This document shows, one piece after another, positions 1-7,212 of a stretch of 12,536 nt of DNA. The notes below the pieces were generated by a model. That model was not told the DNA's origin. It was given only the letters and a program-made list of their open reading frames with translations, and did not search any database. The DNA comes from an uncultured Ruminococcus sp. (GTDB lineage: Bacteria; Bacillota; Clostridia; Oscillospirales; Acutalibacteraceae), in assembly GCA_946055445.1 (NCBI GenBank), contig CAMGGF010000018.1:1-12536 (forward strand). The letters are read 5' to 3'. A program made the translations under genes and the position numbers. The stretch's first letter is position 1; the number at the start of each line of letters is the position of its first letter.

Positions 1-1024
1 TCTGCGACGGGAACACATTCACCCCGCGGATTTTCAGCATATCGTCGCTTCTGCCTTTGATTTTATCCATACGCGCAAAAGTTCTGCCGCATTTGCAGGG
101 TTCATAGGTCAGGCGCGAAATATCACGCGTGCGATAGCGTAAAAGCGGAATGCCTTCTTTGGTGAGCGTAGTAATCAACACCTCACCTGTTTCCCCTTCC
201 GGCAACACTTCAAGCGTTTCGGGGTTGACGATTTCCGTTAAGAAAGAGTCTTCGTTAATATGTAAACCGCAGCGTTCTTCACATTCGCCGGAAACACCTG
301 GGCCCATCAGTTCACTCATACCGTAGTTGTCCGTAGCAAATAAGCCCCACCCGTTTTCAATTTGGGTACGCATTTCGGGCGTGCAGCCTTCGGAACCGAA
401 CAAGCCCAAACGCAAATGATAGTCCGACATCGGGTATTCCAGCGTTTTTGCCGTTTCCGCCATATACAGTGCATAAGACGGCGTGGCAACCAAAGCCGTG
501 GTCTTAAAATCGCGCATAAACATTAAGGCTTTTTCCGTATTCCCGCTGGAATTCGGAACAACCGTACAGCCGAGTTTTTCTAACCCATAGTGCAGTCCCA
601 ATGCGCCCGTAAACATACCGTAGCCGAAAGAAATCTGCACAATATCGTCTGCTGTAGCCCCTGCCGCCGCACAAAGACGCGCCATACAATCCGACCAAAC
701 ATCCAAATCATGCTTTGTGTAGCCGACCACCGTCGGTTTCCCCGTTGTACCGGAAGAAGCGTGAATACGCACAATATCGCGCATTGGTACAGCAAACAAG
801 CCAAACGGATAATTGTCGCGCAAATCCGCTTTCGTTGTCGGCGGTATGCGTCGAATATCGTCCAAAGTTTTGATTTGGTCAGGTGTAACGCCCGCGTCAT
901 CTAACTTCTTTTTGTAGAACGGAACATTGTCATAACAATATTTCACCGTATATTTCAACCGTTCCAACTGCATTTCTTCAATTTGCACGCGGGACATTGT
1001 TTCAACATCTTTTTGAAAGAACAT
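1..1024 (-). CDS. paaK: phenylacetate-CoA ligase, 3' end missing (cut by window edge)
   Basis: Adenylate-forming enzyme expected to activate phenylacetate (or a related aryl acid) with ATP and CoA in the cytoplasm. 341 residues are visible. The family is usually about 430-440 long, so roughly 95 C-terminal residues lie outside the window. Seen: N-terminal VPFYKKK (34-40); the phosphate-binding loop ASSGTTGKPTVVGY (89-102); FGYGMFTGALGLHYG (133-147); DNYGMSELMGPG (232-243); RYRTRD (296-301), which carries the adenylate-ribose Asp; a CKCG pair (310-313); and KGRSDDMLKIRGVNVFPSQ near the cut end (323-341), which contains the hinge region. The first ATG is chosen because the protein starts collinear with clostridial PaaK. 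Upstream are GGTGG 12 bases and AGGGG 2 bases from the ATG, neither ideally spaced. It lies 94 bases downstream of the symporter gene and has its own promoter. Substrate within the aryl-acid range is not determined by the sequence. Confidence 0.93.
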   Translation of the reverse strand, partial: MFFQKDVETMSRVQIEEMQLERLKYTVKYCYDNVPFYKKKLDDAGVTPDQIKTLDDIRRIPPTTKADLRDNYPFGLFAVPMRDIVRIHASSGTTGKPTVVGYTKHDLDVWSDCMARLCAAAGATADDIVQISFGYGMFTGALGLHYGLEKLGCTVVPNSSGNTEKALMFMRDFKTTALVATPSYALYMAETAKTLEYPMSDYHLRLGLFGSEGCTPEMRTQIENGWGLFATDNYGMSELMGPGVSGECEERCGLHINEDSFLTEIVNPETLEVLPEGETGEVLITTLTKEGIPLLRYRTRDISRLTYEPCKCGRTFARMDKIKGRSDDMLKIRGVNVFPSQ

Positions 1025-1061
1025 AACCCCTATTTTCCACCTTTCCGATAAAAGCGCTGAA

Positions 1062-1086
1062 CAGCCGCAGGAATTTACTGCGGCTG
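1062..1086 (-). terminator. 9-bp hairpin between the symporter gene and paaK
   Basis: Perfect inverted repeat CAGCCGCAG / CTGCGGCTG with a 7-base loop, in the 94-base gap. On the minus strand it is followed by TTCAGCGCTTTTATC, so only a short four-T run. It may be a weak terminator for the symporter gene. It also lies downstream of the predicted paaK promoter, so it would form in the paaK leader too. Function between terminator, attenuator and mRNA-stability element is undecided. Confidence 0.45.
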
Positions 1087-1106
1087 GACAGAAATCACTC
1101 TATTGA

Positions 1107-1135
1107 ATTATAACACAATTATTCCGTTTCGACAA
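1107..1135 (-). promoter_or_regulatory. predicted sigma-70 type promoter for paaK
   Basis: Read on the minus strand: TTGTCG, 17-base spacer, TATAAT (perfect -10). The -35 lies inside the last codons of the symporter gene. A start near 1100 would give a leader of about 75 bases containing the 1062-1086 hairpin. Confidence 0.6.
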
Positions 1136-2630
1136 CACCATTATAGAAGAAATCCGCAACTTCTTTTTCGGATTTTTTCTTGGTCAAGGCACTGACAACC
1201 AAACACATTGCAATGGAAACGAGCATTGCGATGCAAGCATACAAAGGCCCTTGTGCCATCAGTTTTAAAACAGCGGGTGCCTGCACGCCGCAAAGATTGA
1301 GAACTTTACTGCCGGCAGGAATAATCGCAATACAGAACCCGGACAAAATGCCCGCCCACGCGCCGTATTTGTTTAACCCTTTGTAATAGAGTGCCAATAC
1401 ATACGGTGCCAAGAAAGAACCGGAAATGATGCCCCAAGAATAGCTCATCATATCCAAAATCGGTGTTTTGGTGTTCGCAACGACATAAGACATAATGATA
1501 AACAAAATGCAGAATACTTTTGTTAAAAGGCCTTTTTTCTTATCCGGCATATCTTTTTTGATTTTTACCGAAACCAAATCCATACTCAGTGCACTACCTG
1601 CCGAAAGCGTAATGGAGCACAAAGTCGAAACCGAAGCAGAAAGCAACAAAACAATGATAATGCCCAAAAGCACGGTTGGCAATGCAGAATCTTTTAACAT
1701 ATTCGGCACAATGTAATCCGCCGCAGGCATATCCACACCGACCGTGTAGTATTTGTGGCAAAGAGAACCGATGAAGTAGCCGCCGCCCGCAATCAAGAAT
1801 GCGAATACCGTCGAAATAACGATACCGCGTTTTGCTTGTTTGTCGTCTTTAATTCCGAAATATTTTTGCACCATCTGCGGCAAGCCCCAAGTGCCGAAAC
1901 TTGTCATCAAAACAGTTGCCATCAACGAAACCCACTGCGAAGCATTCAGCGTCGGCAAACCGACTTCGGATTGCGCGTATTCGGCAAGGCCTTGTATACC
2001 GCCGACTTTGTCGCAACGAATGACGAAAGCCAAAAGCAGAACAACGCCGACCATCATTACAATTCCCTGCACAAAATCCGCACGCGCCTGCACAAGATAG
2101 CCGCCGAAAGTGACAAGCAAAATTGCTAAAACCGCAATGATAATTAAAAATGCTGTATCATTGATGCCGAGCAACACATCTGCAACGCTTGCAAGACCGC
2201 TGTAAACCGACGCCGAATACGGCACCAAGAACAGGAAAATGACGGCCGCCGCAAACACGCGCATTGCCGTGCTGTTATATCTTTTTTCAAAATATTCGGG
2301 CATGGTTTTCAACTTCAAACGCGCGGAAACATCACGCGTTCTGCGCGCAAGTACCAACCACGCAAGTAAAGAGCCGAACACTGCATTGCCGATGCCGGCA
2401 AGCACACCCCAAAGGCCGAAACTCAACCCGGTTTTACCTGCATACCCAACGAACATAACCGCTGAAAAATATGCCGTACCGTAAGACAGCGCTGACAGCC
2501 ACGCGCCCGCATTTCTGCCGCCGACGGTGAAGTCCGCAATACTTTTGGATTTTCTGCCCGAAACAACCCCGATGATTACCAATGCCAATATGTAAATCGC
2601 AATGGTAATCCAAATGACTGTTTGTTCCAT
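1119..2630 (-). CDS. sodium:solute symporter (SSS family), substrate unknown
   Basis: Inner-membrane secondary transporter of the SSS (PutP/PanF) family, predicted to couple uptake of a small solute to sodium. The 503 residues match the usual length and read as about 12-13 hydrophobic helices. Seen: family signature DFTVGGRN (33-40); a helix with SYGTAYFSAVMFVGYAG (49-65); TMPEYFEKRY (109-118), typical of the loop in this family; and SASVSTLCSITLSAGSA (331-347). By alignment from memory, S335/T336 correspond to the PutP sodium-site residues S340/T341. The aspartate that PutP uses early in helix 2 is not obvious here, so proline is not assured as substrate. The start is the ATG at 2630, not one 8 codons earlier, because GGGAGG sits 4 bases upstream. 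A strong promoter of its own precedes it. The next gene, paaK, could suggest an organic acid cargo, but that is only a guess from position. Confidence 0.9.
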   Translation of the reverse strand: MEQTVIWITIAIYILALVIIGVVSGRKSKSIADFTVGGRNAGAWLSALSYGTAYFSAVMFVGYAGKTGLSFGLWGVLAGIGNAVFGSLLAWLVLARRTRDVSARLKLKTMPEYFEKRYNSTAMRVFAAAVIFLFLVPYSASVYSGLASVADVLLGINDTAFLIIIAVLAILLVTFGGYLVQARADFVQGIVMMVGVVLLLAFVIRCDKVGGIQGLAEYAQSEVGLPTLNASQWVSLMATVLMTSFGTWGLPQMVQKYFGIKDDKQAKRGIVISTVFAFLIAGGGYFIGSLCHKYYTVGVDMPAADYIVPNMLKDSALPTVLLGIIIVLLLSASVSTLCSITLSAGSALSMDLVSVKIKKDMPDKKKGLLTKVFCILFIIMSYVVANTKTPILDMMSYSWGIISGSFLAPYVLALYYKGLNKYGAWAGILSGFCIAIIPAGSKVLNLCGVQAPAVLKLMAQGPLYACIAMLVSIAMCLVVSALTKKKSEKEVADFFYNGVVETE

Positions 2631-2634
2631 AATT

Positions 2635-2640
2635 CCTCCC
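2635..2640 (-). promoter_or_regulatory. ribosome binding site fixing the symporter start
   Basis: GGGAGG on the minus strand, 4 bases before the ATG at 2630. This decides against the in-frame ATG at 2654. Confidence 0.75.
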
Positions 2641-2705
2641 ACATACTTTTGCACTTTTATGTTATGCCGCTTTAAAACTTTTATCCGTTAAAGCATCTGT
2701 GTATA

Positions 2706-2734
2706 ATTATACCCTCTTACACCCATACGGTCAA
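2706..2734 (-). promoter_or_regulatory. strong predicted sigma-70 type promoter for the symporter gene
   Basis: Minus strand: TTGACC, 17-base spacer, TATAAT; 5/6 and 6/6 matches to consensus. The -10 sits within a 12-base palindrome GTATAATTATAC (2701-2712). It is just downstream of the amidohydrolase stop codon, so the symporter is probably transcribed separately from typA. The predicted leader is about 70 bases. Confidence 0.75.
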
Positions 2735-2739
2735 GAGGG
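2712..2739. repeat. inverted repeat across the promoter spacer and -35
   Basis: Arms CCCTCTT (2712-2718) and AAGAGGG (2733-2739) flank a 14-base centre that itself contains ACC...GGT (2721-2723 / 2729-2731). The right arm shares two bases with the -35 hexamer and the left arm abuts the -10. As RNA from the upstream gene it would form a hairpin 9 bases after the amidohydrolase stop, but no T-run follows. An operator is at least as likely as a terminator. Confidence 0.5.
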
Positions 2740-2748
2740 CAAAAGCAA

Positions 2749-3543
2749 CTAAATATGGAGCAATCTTTTGGCGTTATTACACAGAATTTTCTCGGTTGTA
2801 TCTTCGGGCAAATCCAAAGACATAATCAGTTTTGCTTCGTTTTCCGCCGTACTCCACGGCATATCACTGCCCAAAAGTATGCGGTCGGCGCTGTGTGCGG
2901 AAATAATTTTCTTTGCGTAATCGGGCGGCATTTTCCCATAGGAAAACGCTGTATCTAAATAGACTTTGGTGCCGCAAAGTTCTTCCAGAACACGATCCCA
3001 CATAAGATATCCGCCGAAATGCGCCGCCACAACAGGCGCGTCGCCGAATAAATCCAATACACGCAACAACCGTTGCGGCGTGCAGTGCACAGGTTCCGGG
3101 TACCCGATGTCCACACCCGCGTGGAATACCGTAATCAAGCCCAGTTCCGCAATTTTTTCGTAAATCGGGAACATACGCTTTTCGTCCACAAAAAAGTGCT
3201 GATAATCCGGGTGCAATTTAACGCCTTTGATTCCCGCTGCTTTCAAACGCTCCAATTCTTCGAGCGCATCAGGGCTGTCCGGGTGCACACTGCCGAACGG
3301 AATGATTGTATCGTCACCGACGAGCGAAATTGCAAAATCATTTACATTCTTTTGCTGTTTTGGGTTTGTGGCAATGTTTAAAACCACACCCAAATCCGCG
3401 CCGTTTTTTTGCAAAGCAGTTTTCAAAGAAGATATTTTCCCGTCATATTTGGGCACAACACCGCCTGAACATTTTGAAAGCGCGGGAATTGCTTTTTCGG
3501 CAACCGCATCGGGGAATGCGTGAATATGAAAATCAATGACCAA
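2749..3543 (-). CDS. amidohydrolase-family (PF04909-type) metal-dependent hydrolase or decarboxylase
   Basis: Predicted cytoplasmic TIM-barrel enzyme of the amidohydrolase-2 group, which includes hydrolases and non-oxidative decarboxylases acting on small organic acids. 264 residues, a normal length. Metal-site motifs in order: HIH (H6, H8) at the end of strand 1; GVKLHPDYQH (107-116) with H111; TVFHAG with H141; VVAAHFGG with H175; and LLGSDMPW with D227, all in family order. The start is the TTG at 3543. It gives MVIDFHIHAF, the family's usual beginning, and has AAGGTG 7 bases upstream; the longer ATG frame (from 3573) would overlap typA and add ten unconserved residues. Only 11 bases separate it from the typA stop, so it is probably co-transcribed with typA. 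The exact substrate cannot be read from the sequence. Confidence 0.88.
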   Translation of the reverse strand: MVIDFHIHAFPDAVAEKAIPALSKCSGGVVPKYDGKISSLKTALQKNGADLGVVLNIATNPKQQKNVNDFAISLVGDDTIIPFGSVHPDSPDALEELERLKAAGIKGVKLHPDYQHFFVDEKRMFPIYEKIAELGLITVFHAGVDIGYPEPVHCTPQRLLRVLDLFGDAPVVAAHFGGYLMWDRVLEELCGTKVYLDTAFSYGKMPPDYAKKIISAHSADRILLGSDMPWSTAENEAKLIMSLDLPEDTTEKILCNNAKRLLHI

Positions 3544-3550
3544 TTTTGTG

Positions 3551-3556
3551 CACCTT
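3551..3556 (-). promoter_or_regulatory. ribosome binding site supporting a TTG start for the amidohydrolase
   Basis: AAGGTG on the minus strand, overlapping the typA stop codon TAA (3555-3557) and 7 bases before TTG at 3543. The overlap would allow translational coupling. Confidence 0.65.
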
Positions 3557-5375
3557 ATTTCCGTTTTGCCCAATCTTTCATTCTTTGCTCTTTGGACAAA
3601 ATCTTTTTACGTAGACGAATATTGTGCGGCGTAATTTCGACCAATTCGTCTTCCTTAATAAACTCCATAGACTGTTCAAGGCTCAATACCGTGTGCGGTA
3701 CCAAACGTAAAGCATCGTCCGAGCCCGAAGCACGGGTATTTGTCAAATGCTTTTGCTTGCAGACATTGCAAACGATATCTTCATTCTTGGCACACTCACC
3801 GACAATCATACCCTCGTACACCGGCACGCCGGGGCCGACAAATAATCTGCCGCGGTCTTGCGTGTTGAAAAGACCGTAAGCACTCGTTTCACCCGTTTCG
3901 TGCACGACAATCGAGCCGCGCTCGCGCGTTTGAATGTCGCCTTTGTACGGCTCGTATCCTGCAAACAGGTTGTTCATAATACCGTTACCGTTGGTGTCCG
4001 TCATAAACTCTGAACGATAGCCGATAAGCCCGCGCGCGGGAATGCGAAATTCCAAATGCGTCGAGCCGCCGTCACGCGTACCCATATTTTCAAGTTCGCC
4101 GCGTCTTGCCCCTATTTTTTGCATAACCGCGCCGACATATTCCTCCGGCACTTCCACAATCAGCAATTCAATCGGTTCGAGAAGTTGACCGTTTTCGGTT
4201 TTTGTAATCACCTGCGGTCGCGAAACCTGAAATTCATAGTTTTCACGGCGCATCGTTTCAATCAAAATGGAAAGATGCAGTTCGCCGCGACCCGAAACCT
4301 TAAAGCAATCTGTAGAATCGGTTTCTTCCACACGCATACTGACATTGGTTTCCACTTCTTTAAACAAACGGTCACGAATATTGCGCGAAGTCACATATTT
4401 ACCGTCCTGCCCTGCAAAGGGGCTGTCATTGACCATAAAGTTCATAGAAATGGTTGGCTCGTCAATTTTTACGAACGGCAACGGCTCAATACAATCGGGC
4501 GCGCAAATTGTTTCGCCGATATTTAAATCGGTAATACCGGAAACGCAAATCAAATCACCGACAGCGGCTTCTTCCACTTCAACGCGCTTTAAACCCTCAA
4601 ACTGATACAGACGGGAAATCTTCACATTTTCACGCGCGCCGTCGGTTTTGCAAAGCACAACCGCGTCATTGCGGTGAATTTTGCCGCGCTCGACGCGTCC
4701 AACGCCGATACGCCCGATATAATCGTCATAGTCAAGGCTTGAAAACAACACTTGCAACGGCGCGTCGATATCGCCCTCAGGCGATTCGATGTTTTCAAGA
4801 ATAGAGTCAAATAACGGGCGCATATCCCCTTCGCGCACATCTGGGTCTAAGGAAGAATACCCGTCTTTTGCCGAAGCGTACACCACAGGGAAATCAATTT
4901 GGTCTTCATTTGCGCCGAGTTCAATAAACAAGTCTAAAACCTCGTCAACAACTTCTGCAGGGCGCGCGCCGGGACGGTCAATTTTGTTGACAACCACAAT
5001 GACTTTCTTTTCGAGTGCCAACGCTTTGCGTAAAACAAAGCGGGTTTGCGGCATACACCCTTCAAACGCGTCAACAAGCAGTAAAACACCGTCTACCATC
5101 GTCAGAATACGCTCCACCTCGCCGCCGAAATCCGCGTGGCCGGGGGTGTCCACAATATTGATTTTCACATCTTTGTAATGTACCGAAGTATTTTTTGACA
5201 GAATTGTTATGCCACGCTCGCGTTCCAAATCGTTGGAGTCCATTACGCGGTCCTGTACGACTTCATTGGACCGAAAAATACCGCTTTGCTTTAACAATTC
5301 ATCAACCAAGGTCGTTTTGCCGTGGTCAACGTGCGCAATAATCGCAATGTTTCGTAAATTTTCTCTGCACTTCAA
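3555..5375 (-). CDS. typA: translational GTPase TypA/BipA
   Basis: Ribosome-binding GTPase of the EF-G/LepA superfamily, implicated in ribosome assembly and stress or cold adaptation. With the TTG start it has 606 residues, matching the family (about 605-615). GTPase motifs: G1 AHVDHGKT (14-21), ERERGIT (51-57) for switch I, DTPGH (76-80), NKID (130-133), SAK (168-170). These are followed by the beta-barrel domain II (about 200-290), EF-G-like domains III and V, and the BipA-specific C-terminal domain with RIPARGLIGYRSEF and the VVHETGETSAYGLFN stretch. The upstream frame is open to 5504, but those 43 residues are unlike TypA. TTG at 5375 is chosen because it gives MKCRENLRNIAIIAH, the usual N-terminus, with AAGGTG 6 bases upstream. 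A promoter at 5411-5439 gives a short leader. First gene of a probable two-gene unit with the amidohydrolase. Confidence 0.96.
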   Translation of the reverse strand: MKCRENLRNIAIIAHVDHGKTTLVDELLKQSGIFRSNEVVQDRVMDSNDLERERGITILSKNTSVHYKDVKINIVDTPGHADFGGEVERILTMVDGVLLLVDAFEGCMPQTRFVLRKALALEKKVIVVVNKIDRPGARPAEVVDEVLDLFIELGANEDQIDFPVVYASAKDGYSSLDPDVREGDMRPLFDSILENIESPEGDIDAPLQVLFSSLDYDDYIGRIGVGRVERGKIHRNDAVVLCKTDGARENVKISRLYQFEGLKRVEVEEAAVGDLICVSGITDLNIGETICAPDCIEPLPFVKIDEPTISMNFMVNDSPFAGQDGKYVTSRNIRDRLFKEVETNVSMRVEETDSTDCFKVSGRGELHLSILIETMRRENYEFQVSRPQVITKTENGQLLEPIELLIVEVPEEYVGAVMQKIGARRGELENMGTRDGGSTHLEFRIPARGLIGYRSEFMTDTNGNGIMNNLFAGYEPYKGDIQTRERGSIVVHETGETSAYGLFNTQDRGRLFVGPGVPVYEGMIVGECAKNEDIVCNVCKQKHLTNTRASGSDDALRLVPHTVLSLEQSMEFIKEDELVEITPHNIRLRKKILSKEQRMKDWAKRK

Positions 5376-5381
5376 GTTTTT

Positions 5382-5387
5382 CACCTT
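5382..5387 (-). promoter_or_regulatory. ribosome binding site supporting a TTG start for typA
   Basis: AAGGTG (extends as AGGTGA, complementary to UCACCU at the 16S rRNA 3' end), 6 bases before TTG at 5375. A GTG in the same frame overlaps this site and has no ribosome binding site of its own. Confidence 0.65.
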
Positions 5388-5410
5388 CACACATAATTTC
5401 ACAATTTGGT

Positions 5411-5439
5411 ATTTTACCACCATTTTCGTCAATTTACAA
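5411..5439 (-). promoter_or_regulatory. predicted promoter for typA
   Basis: Minus strand: TTGTAA, 17-base spacer, TAAAAT (4/6 and 5/6 to consensus). A start near 5404 leaves about 28 bases before the TTG start codon, and it lies back to back with the DUF4091 gene promoter. Confidence 0.55.
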
Positions 5440-5460
5440 GCACACAAACGAACATATGCC

Positions 5461-5487
5461 TTTACAAATTGCGTGAATTTTTGTAAA
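5461..5487. repeat. inverted repeat inside the DUF4091 gene promoter
   Basis: TTTACAAA (5461-5468) and TTTGTAAA (5480-5487) with an 11-base centre. One arm covers the -35 and the other reaches into the -10. The related heptamer TTTACAA recurs at 5433-5439 over the typA -35. Possible operator; the sequence is A/T rich, so chance is not excluded. Confidence 0.4.
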
Positions 5488-5489
5488 AT
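5461..5489 (+). promoter_or_regulatory. predicted promoter for the DUF4091 gene
   Basis: Plus strand: TTTACA, 17-base spacer, TAAAAT (5/6 and 5/6). Predicted leader about 24 bases. It overlaps the inverted repeat at 5461-5487. Confidence 0.6.
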
Positions 5490-5507
5490 ATTCTCAAAAC
5501 ACAAAAT

Positions 5508-5514
5508 GAGGTGG
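5508..5514 (+). promoter_or_regulatory. ribosome binding site supporting a TTG start at 5520
   Basis: GAGGTGG, 5 bases before TTG at 5520. The in-frame GTG at 5511 lies inside this site and so is unlikely to be the start. Confidence 0.6.
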
Positions 5515-5519
5515 CTTTT

Positions 5520-7160
5520 TTGTCAGAGAAACGCAGAACGATACTATGTTCGTCTTTGGAGAAGATTTTTCCCGATACGGATACGGTTGAAACGGAAATT
5601 TCAGCGTATTCCGTATTCAAAAATGAAAAAACCTCTTTTCAATTCGCCGTTGATGCGAAGCGCGGCGAAAGGGTGTCTTTTTCGGTTGTTTCCCCGATAC
5701 AAGATGCTTTGCGTTTTTTCTATGTCAAAATGATACCGGCAGGTACGAACGCACCGAAAAATGCCGATGATTATTATATTGCAAAGGATAAAACCGAATA
5801 CCCCGACTTGCTTTTGCCGCTTTGTGAGAATGCATTTTCGGCTGAATATGACGGAATGAATACGGTTTGGGTGGAAATACAAGCGAACACCGTTTTGCCT
5901 GTTGGGAAGCACGATATAAATATCACCGTTAGCGTTTCCGACACCGAAATACCGCTTTTTTTAACCGTGGAAGTGCTTGATGCATCTTTGCCGAAACAAG
6001 ATTTGGTTTTTACAAACTGGTTTCATACGGATTGCCTGGCGGAATACTACGGTGTTCCGGTGTTTTCGGACGAATATTGGCGCATTACGGAAAACTTTTT
6101 GCACCGCGCGGCTGCATACGGTATGAACTGCGTTTTAACCCCACTGTTTACGCCGCCTCTCGACACAAAAATCGGTGGTGAACGCCCGACGGTACAGTTG
6201 GTGGATGTGACGGTGACAGGCAAAGGCAGGTATTCTTTCGGCTTTGACAATTTGGAAAAATGGCTCTCGATGTGTGACCGCTGCGGGATTGAATACTACG
6301 AAATGTCACATCTGTTTACGCAATGGGGCGCGCGGCACGCGCCGAAAATCATGGCACAAAAAGACGGCGGGACCGTGCAGATTTTCGGTTGGAAAACCCG
6401 CGCCGCAGGAAAGCCATACAAACGCTTTTTAGAGCAGTTTTCCAAAGCAATTTTAGCCTTTATTGATGAGAAAGGGATTCGTGAAAAATGCTTTTTCCAG
6501 ATTTCCGATGAGACGAATAAAGGGCTGTTGCGTTCTTATAACAAAGCAAGTAAAATCGTACACAAGTATTTTACGAATGTCAGAATTATTGACGCACTTT
6601 CGGACTTTAAGTTGTATGAAAAAGGTTTGGTTGAAACGCCCATCCCTGCGAATAACCACATTGAACCTTTTATCGGTAAAGTGCCCGAACTTTGGACTTA
6701 CTATTGCTGTGCACAGGGGAACAAATATGTTTCCAACCGTTTTTTTGCCATGCCCTCGGCGCGCAATCGTATTTTGGGCGCGCAACTTTACAAATTTGAT
6801 GTGAAAGGTTTTTTGCATTGGGGATATAATTTTTATTTTTTGCAATACTCCAAAGGCTTAATTGACCCCTACAAAGTCACAGACGCAGGCGGCGCATTCT
6901 ATTCGGGTGACAGTTTTGTTGTATACCCTGCAAAAGACGGCACGCCGTACAATTCCCTGCGGTTAAATGTGTTTTATGATGCATTTCAAGATATGCTTGC
7001 CCTAAAACTTTTGGAAAGCAAAATTGGCAAAGAACAAACGCTGGCTGTTTTAGAAAAAGACTTGGAAAAGCCGATCACCTTTTCGGAATATCCGCACGGG
7101 GCAAAATGGATTTTGGAAACGCGCGAACGCATAAACCGTGCAATTATAAACGCAAAATAA
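5520..7160 (+). CDS. DUF4091-domain glycoside-hydrolase-like protein, cytoplasmic
   Basis: 546 residues. The N-terminal part (about 20-155) reads as beta-sandwich, with many alternating strands ending in LFLTVEVLDASLP. The middle (about 160-425) resembles a TIM barrel, with TNWFHTDCLAEYY (165-177) and FFQISDETN (325-333), where D330-E331 fits the acidic pair seen in this family's barrel. The C-terminal part matches DUF4091: GFLHWGYNFYF (430-440), DSFVVYP (464-470), SLRLNVFYDAFQDMLALKLLE (479-499). Family members are predicted glycosidases of uncertain substrate. There is no signal peptide or membrane segment, so it would act on an imported or internal glycan. It stands alone, divergent from typA, with its own promoter and terminator and no transporter or sugar gene beside it. 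The start is TTG at 5520, from the ribosome binding site at 5508-5514. The assignment rests on remembered motifs, not a search. Confidence 0.82.
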   Translation: MSEKRRTILCSSLEKIFPDTDTVETEISAYSVFKNEKTSFQFAVDAKRGERVSFSVVSPIQDALRFFYVKMIPAGTNAPKNADDYYIAKDKTEYPDLLLPLCENAFSAEYDGMNTVWVEIQANTVLPVGKHDINITVSVSDTEIPLFLTVEVLDASLPKQDLVFTNWFHTDCLAEYYGVPVFSDEYWRITENFLHRAAAYGMNCVLTPLFTPPLDTKIGGERPTVQLVDVTVTGKGRYSFGFDNLEKWLSMCDRCGIEYYEMSHLFTQWGARHAPKIMAQKDGGTVQIFGWKTRAAGKPYKRFLEQFSKAILAFIDEKGIREKCFFQISDETNKGLLRSYNKASKIVHKYFTNVRIIDALSDFKLYEKGLVETPIPANNHIEPFIGKVPELWTYYCCAQGNKYVSNRFFAMPSARNRILGAQLYKFDVKGFLHWGYNFYFLQYSKGLIDPYKVTDAGGAFYSGDSFVVYPAKDGTPYNSLRLNVFYDAFQDMLALKLLESKIGKEQTLAVLEKDLEKPITFSEYPHGAKWILETRERINRAIINAK

Positions 7161-7166
7161 AGTTTC

Positions 7167-7200
7167 ACCCCTAAATCCGCGGATTTAGGGGTTTGTTTTA
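7167..7200. terminator. bidirectional terminator, 26-base perfect palindrome plus T-run
   Basis: ACCCCTAAATCCG / CGGATTTAGGGGT form a perfect palindrome (7167-7192), followed on the plus strand by TTGTTTTA. On the minus strand it is followed by TGAAACTTTATTTTG, also T-rich. It lies between the convergent ends of the DUF4091 gene (7160) and the tautomerase gene (7213), so it can serve both. Confidence 0.85.
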
Positions 7201-7212
7201 TGCAAATACAGA

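Noticed and set aside
590..904. 104-codon open frame on the plus strand
   Set aside because: Antisense to the conserved AMP-binding core of paaK.
4056..4526. 156-codon open frame on the plus strand
   Set aside because: Antisense to conserved typA domains; rich in His, Phe and Arg in the way complement-strand frames are; no start signal.
5376..5504. 43-codon N-terminal extension of typA
   Set aside because: The extension runs through the predicted promoter and ribosome binding site, and its residues do not resemble any TypA N-terminus.
7167..7192. 26-base perfect palindrome as an operator or recombination site
   Set aside because: It lies between two convergent gene ends and is followed by T-rich tracts on both strands, which a bidirectional terminator explains fully.
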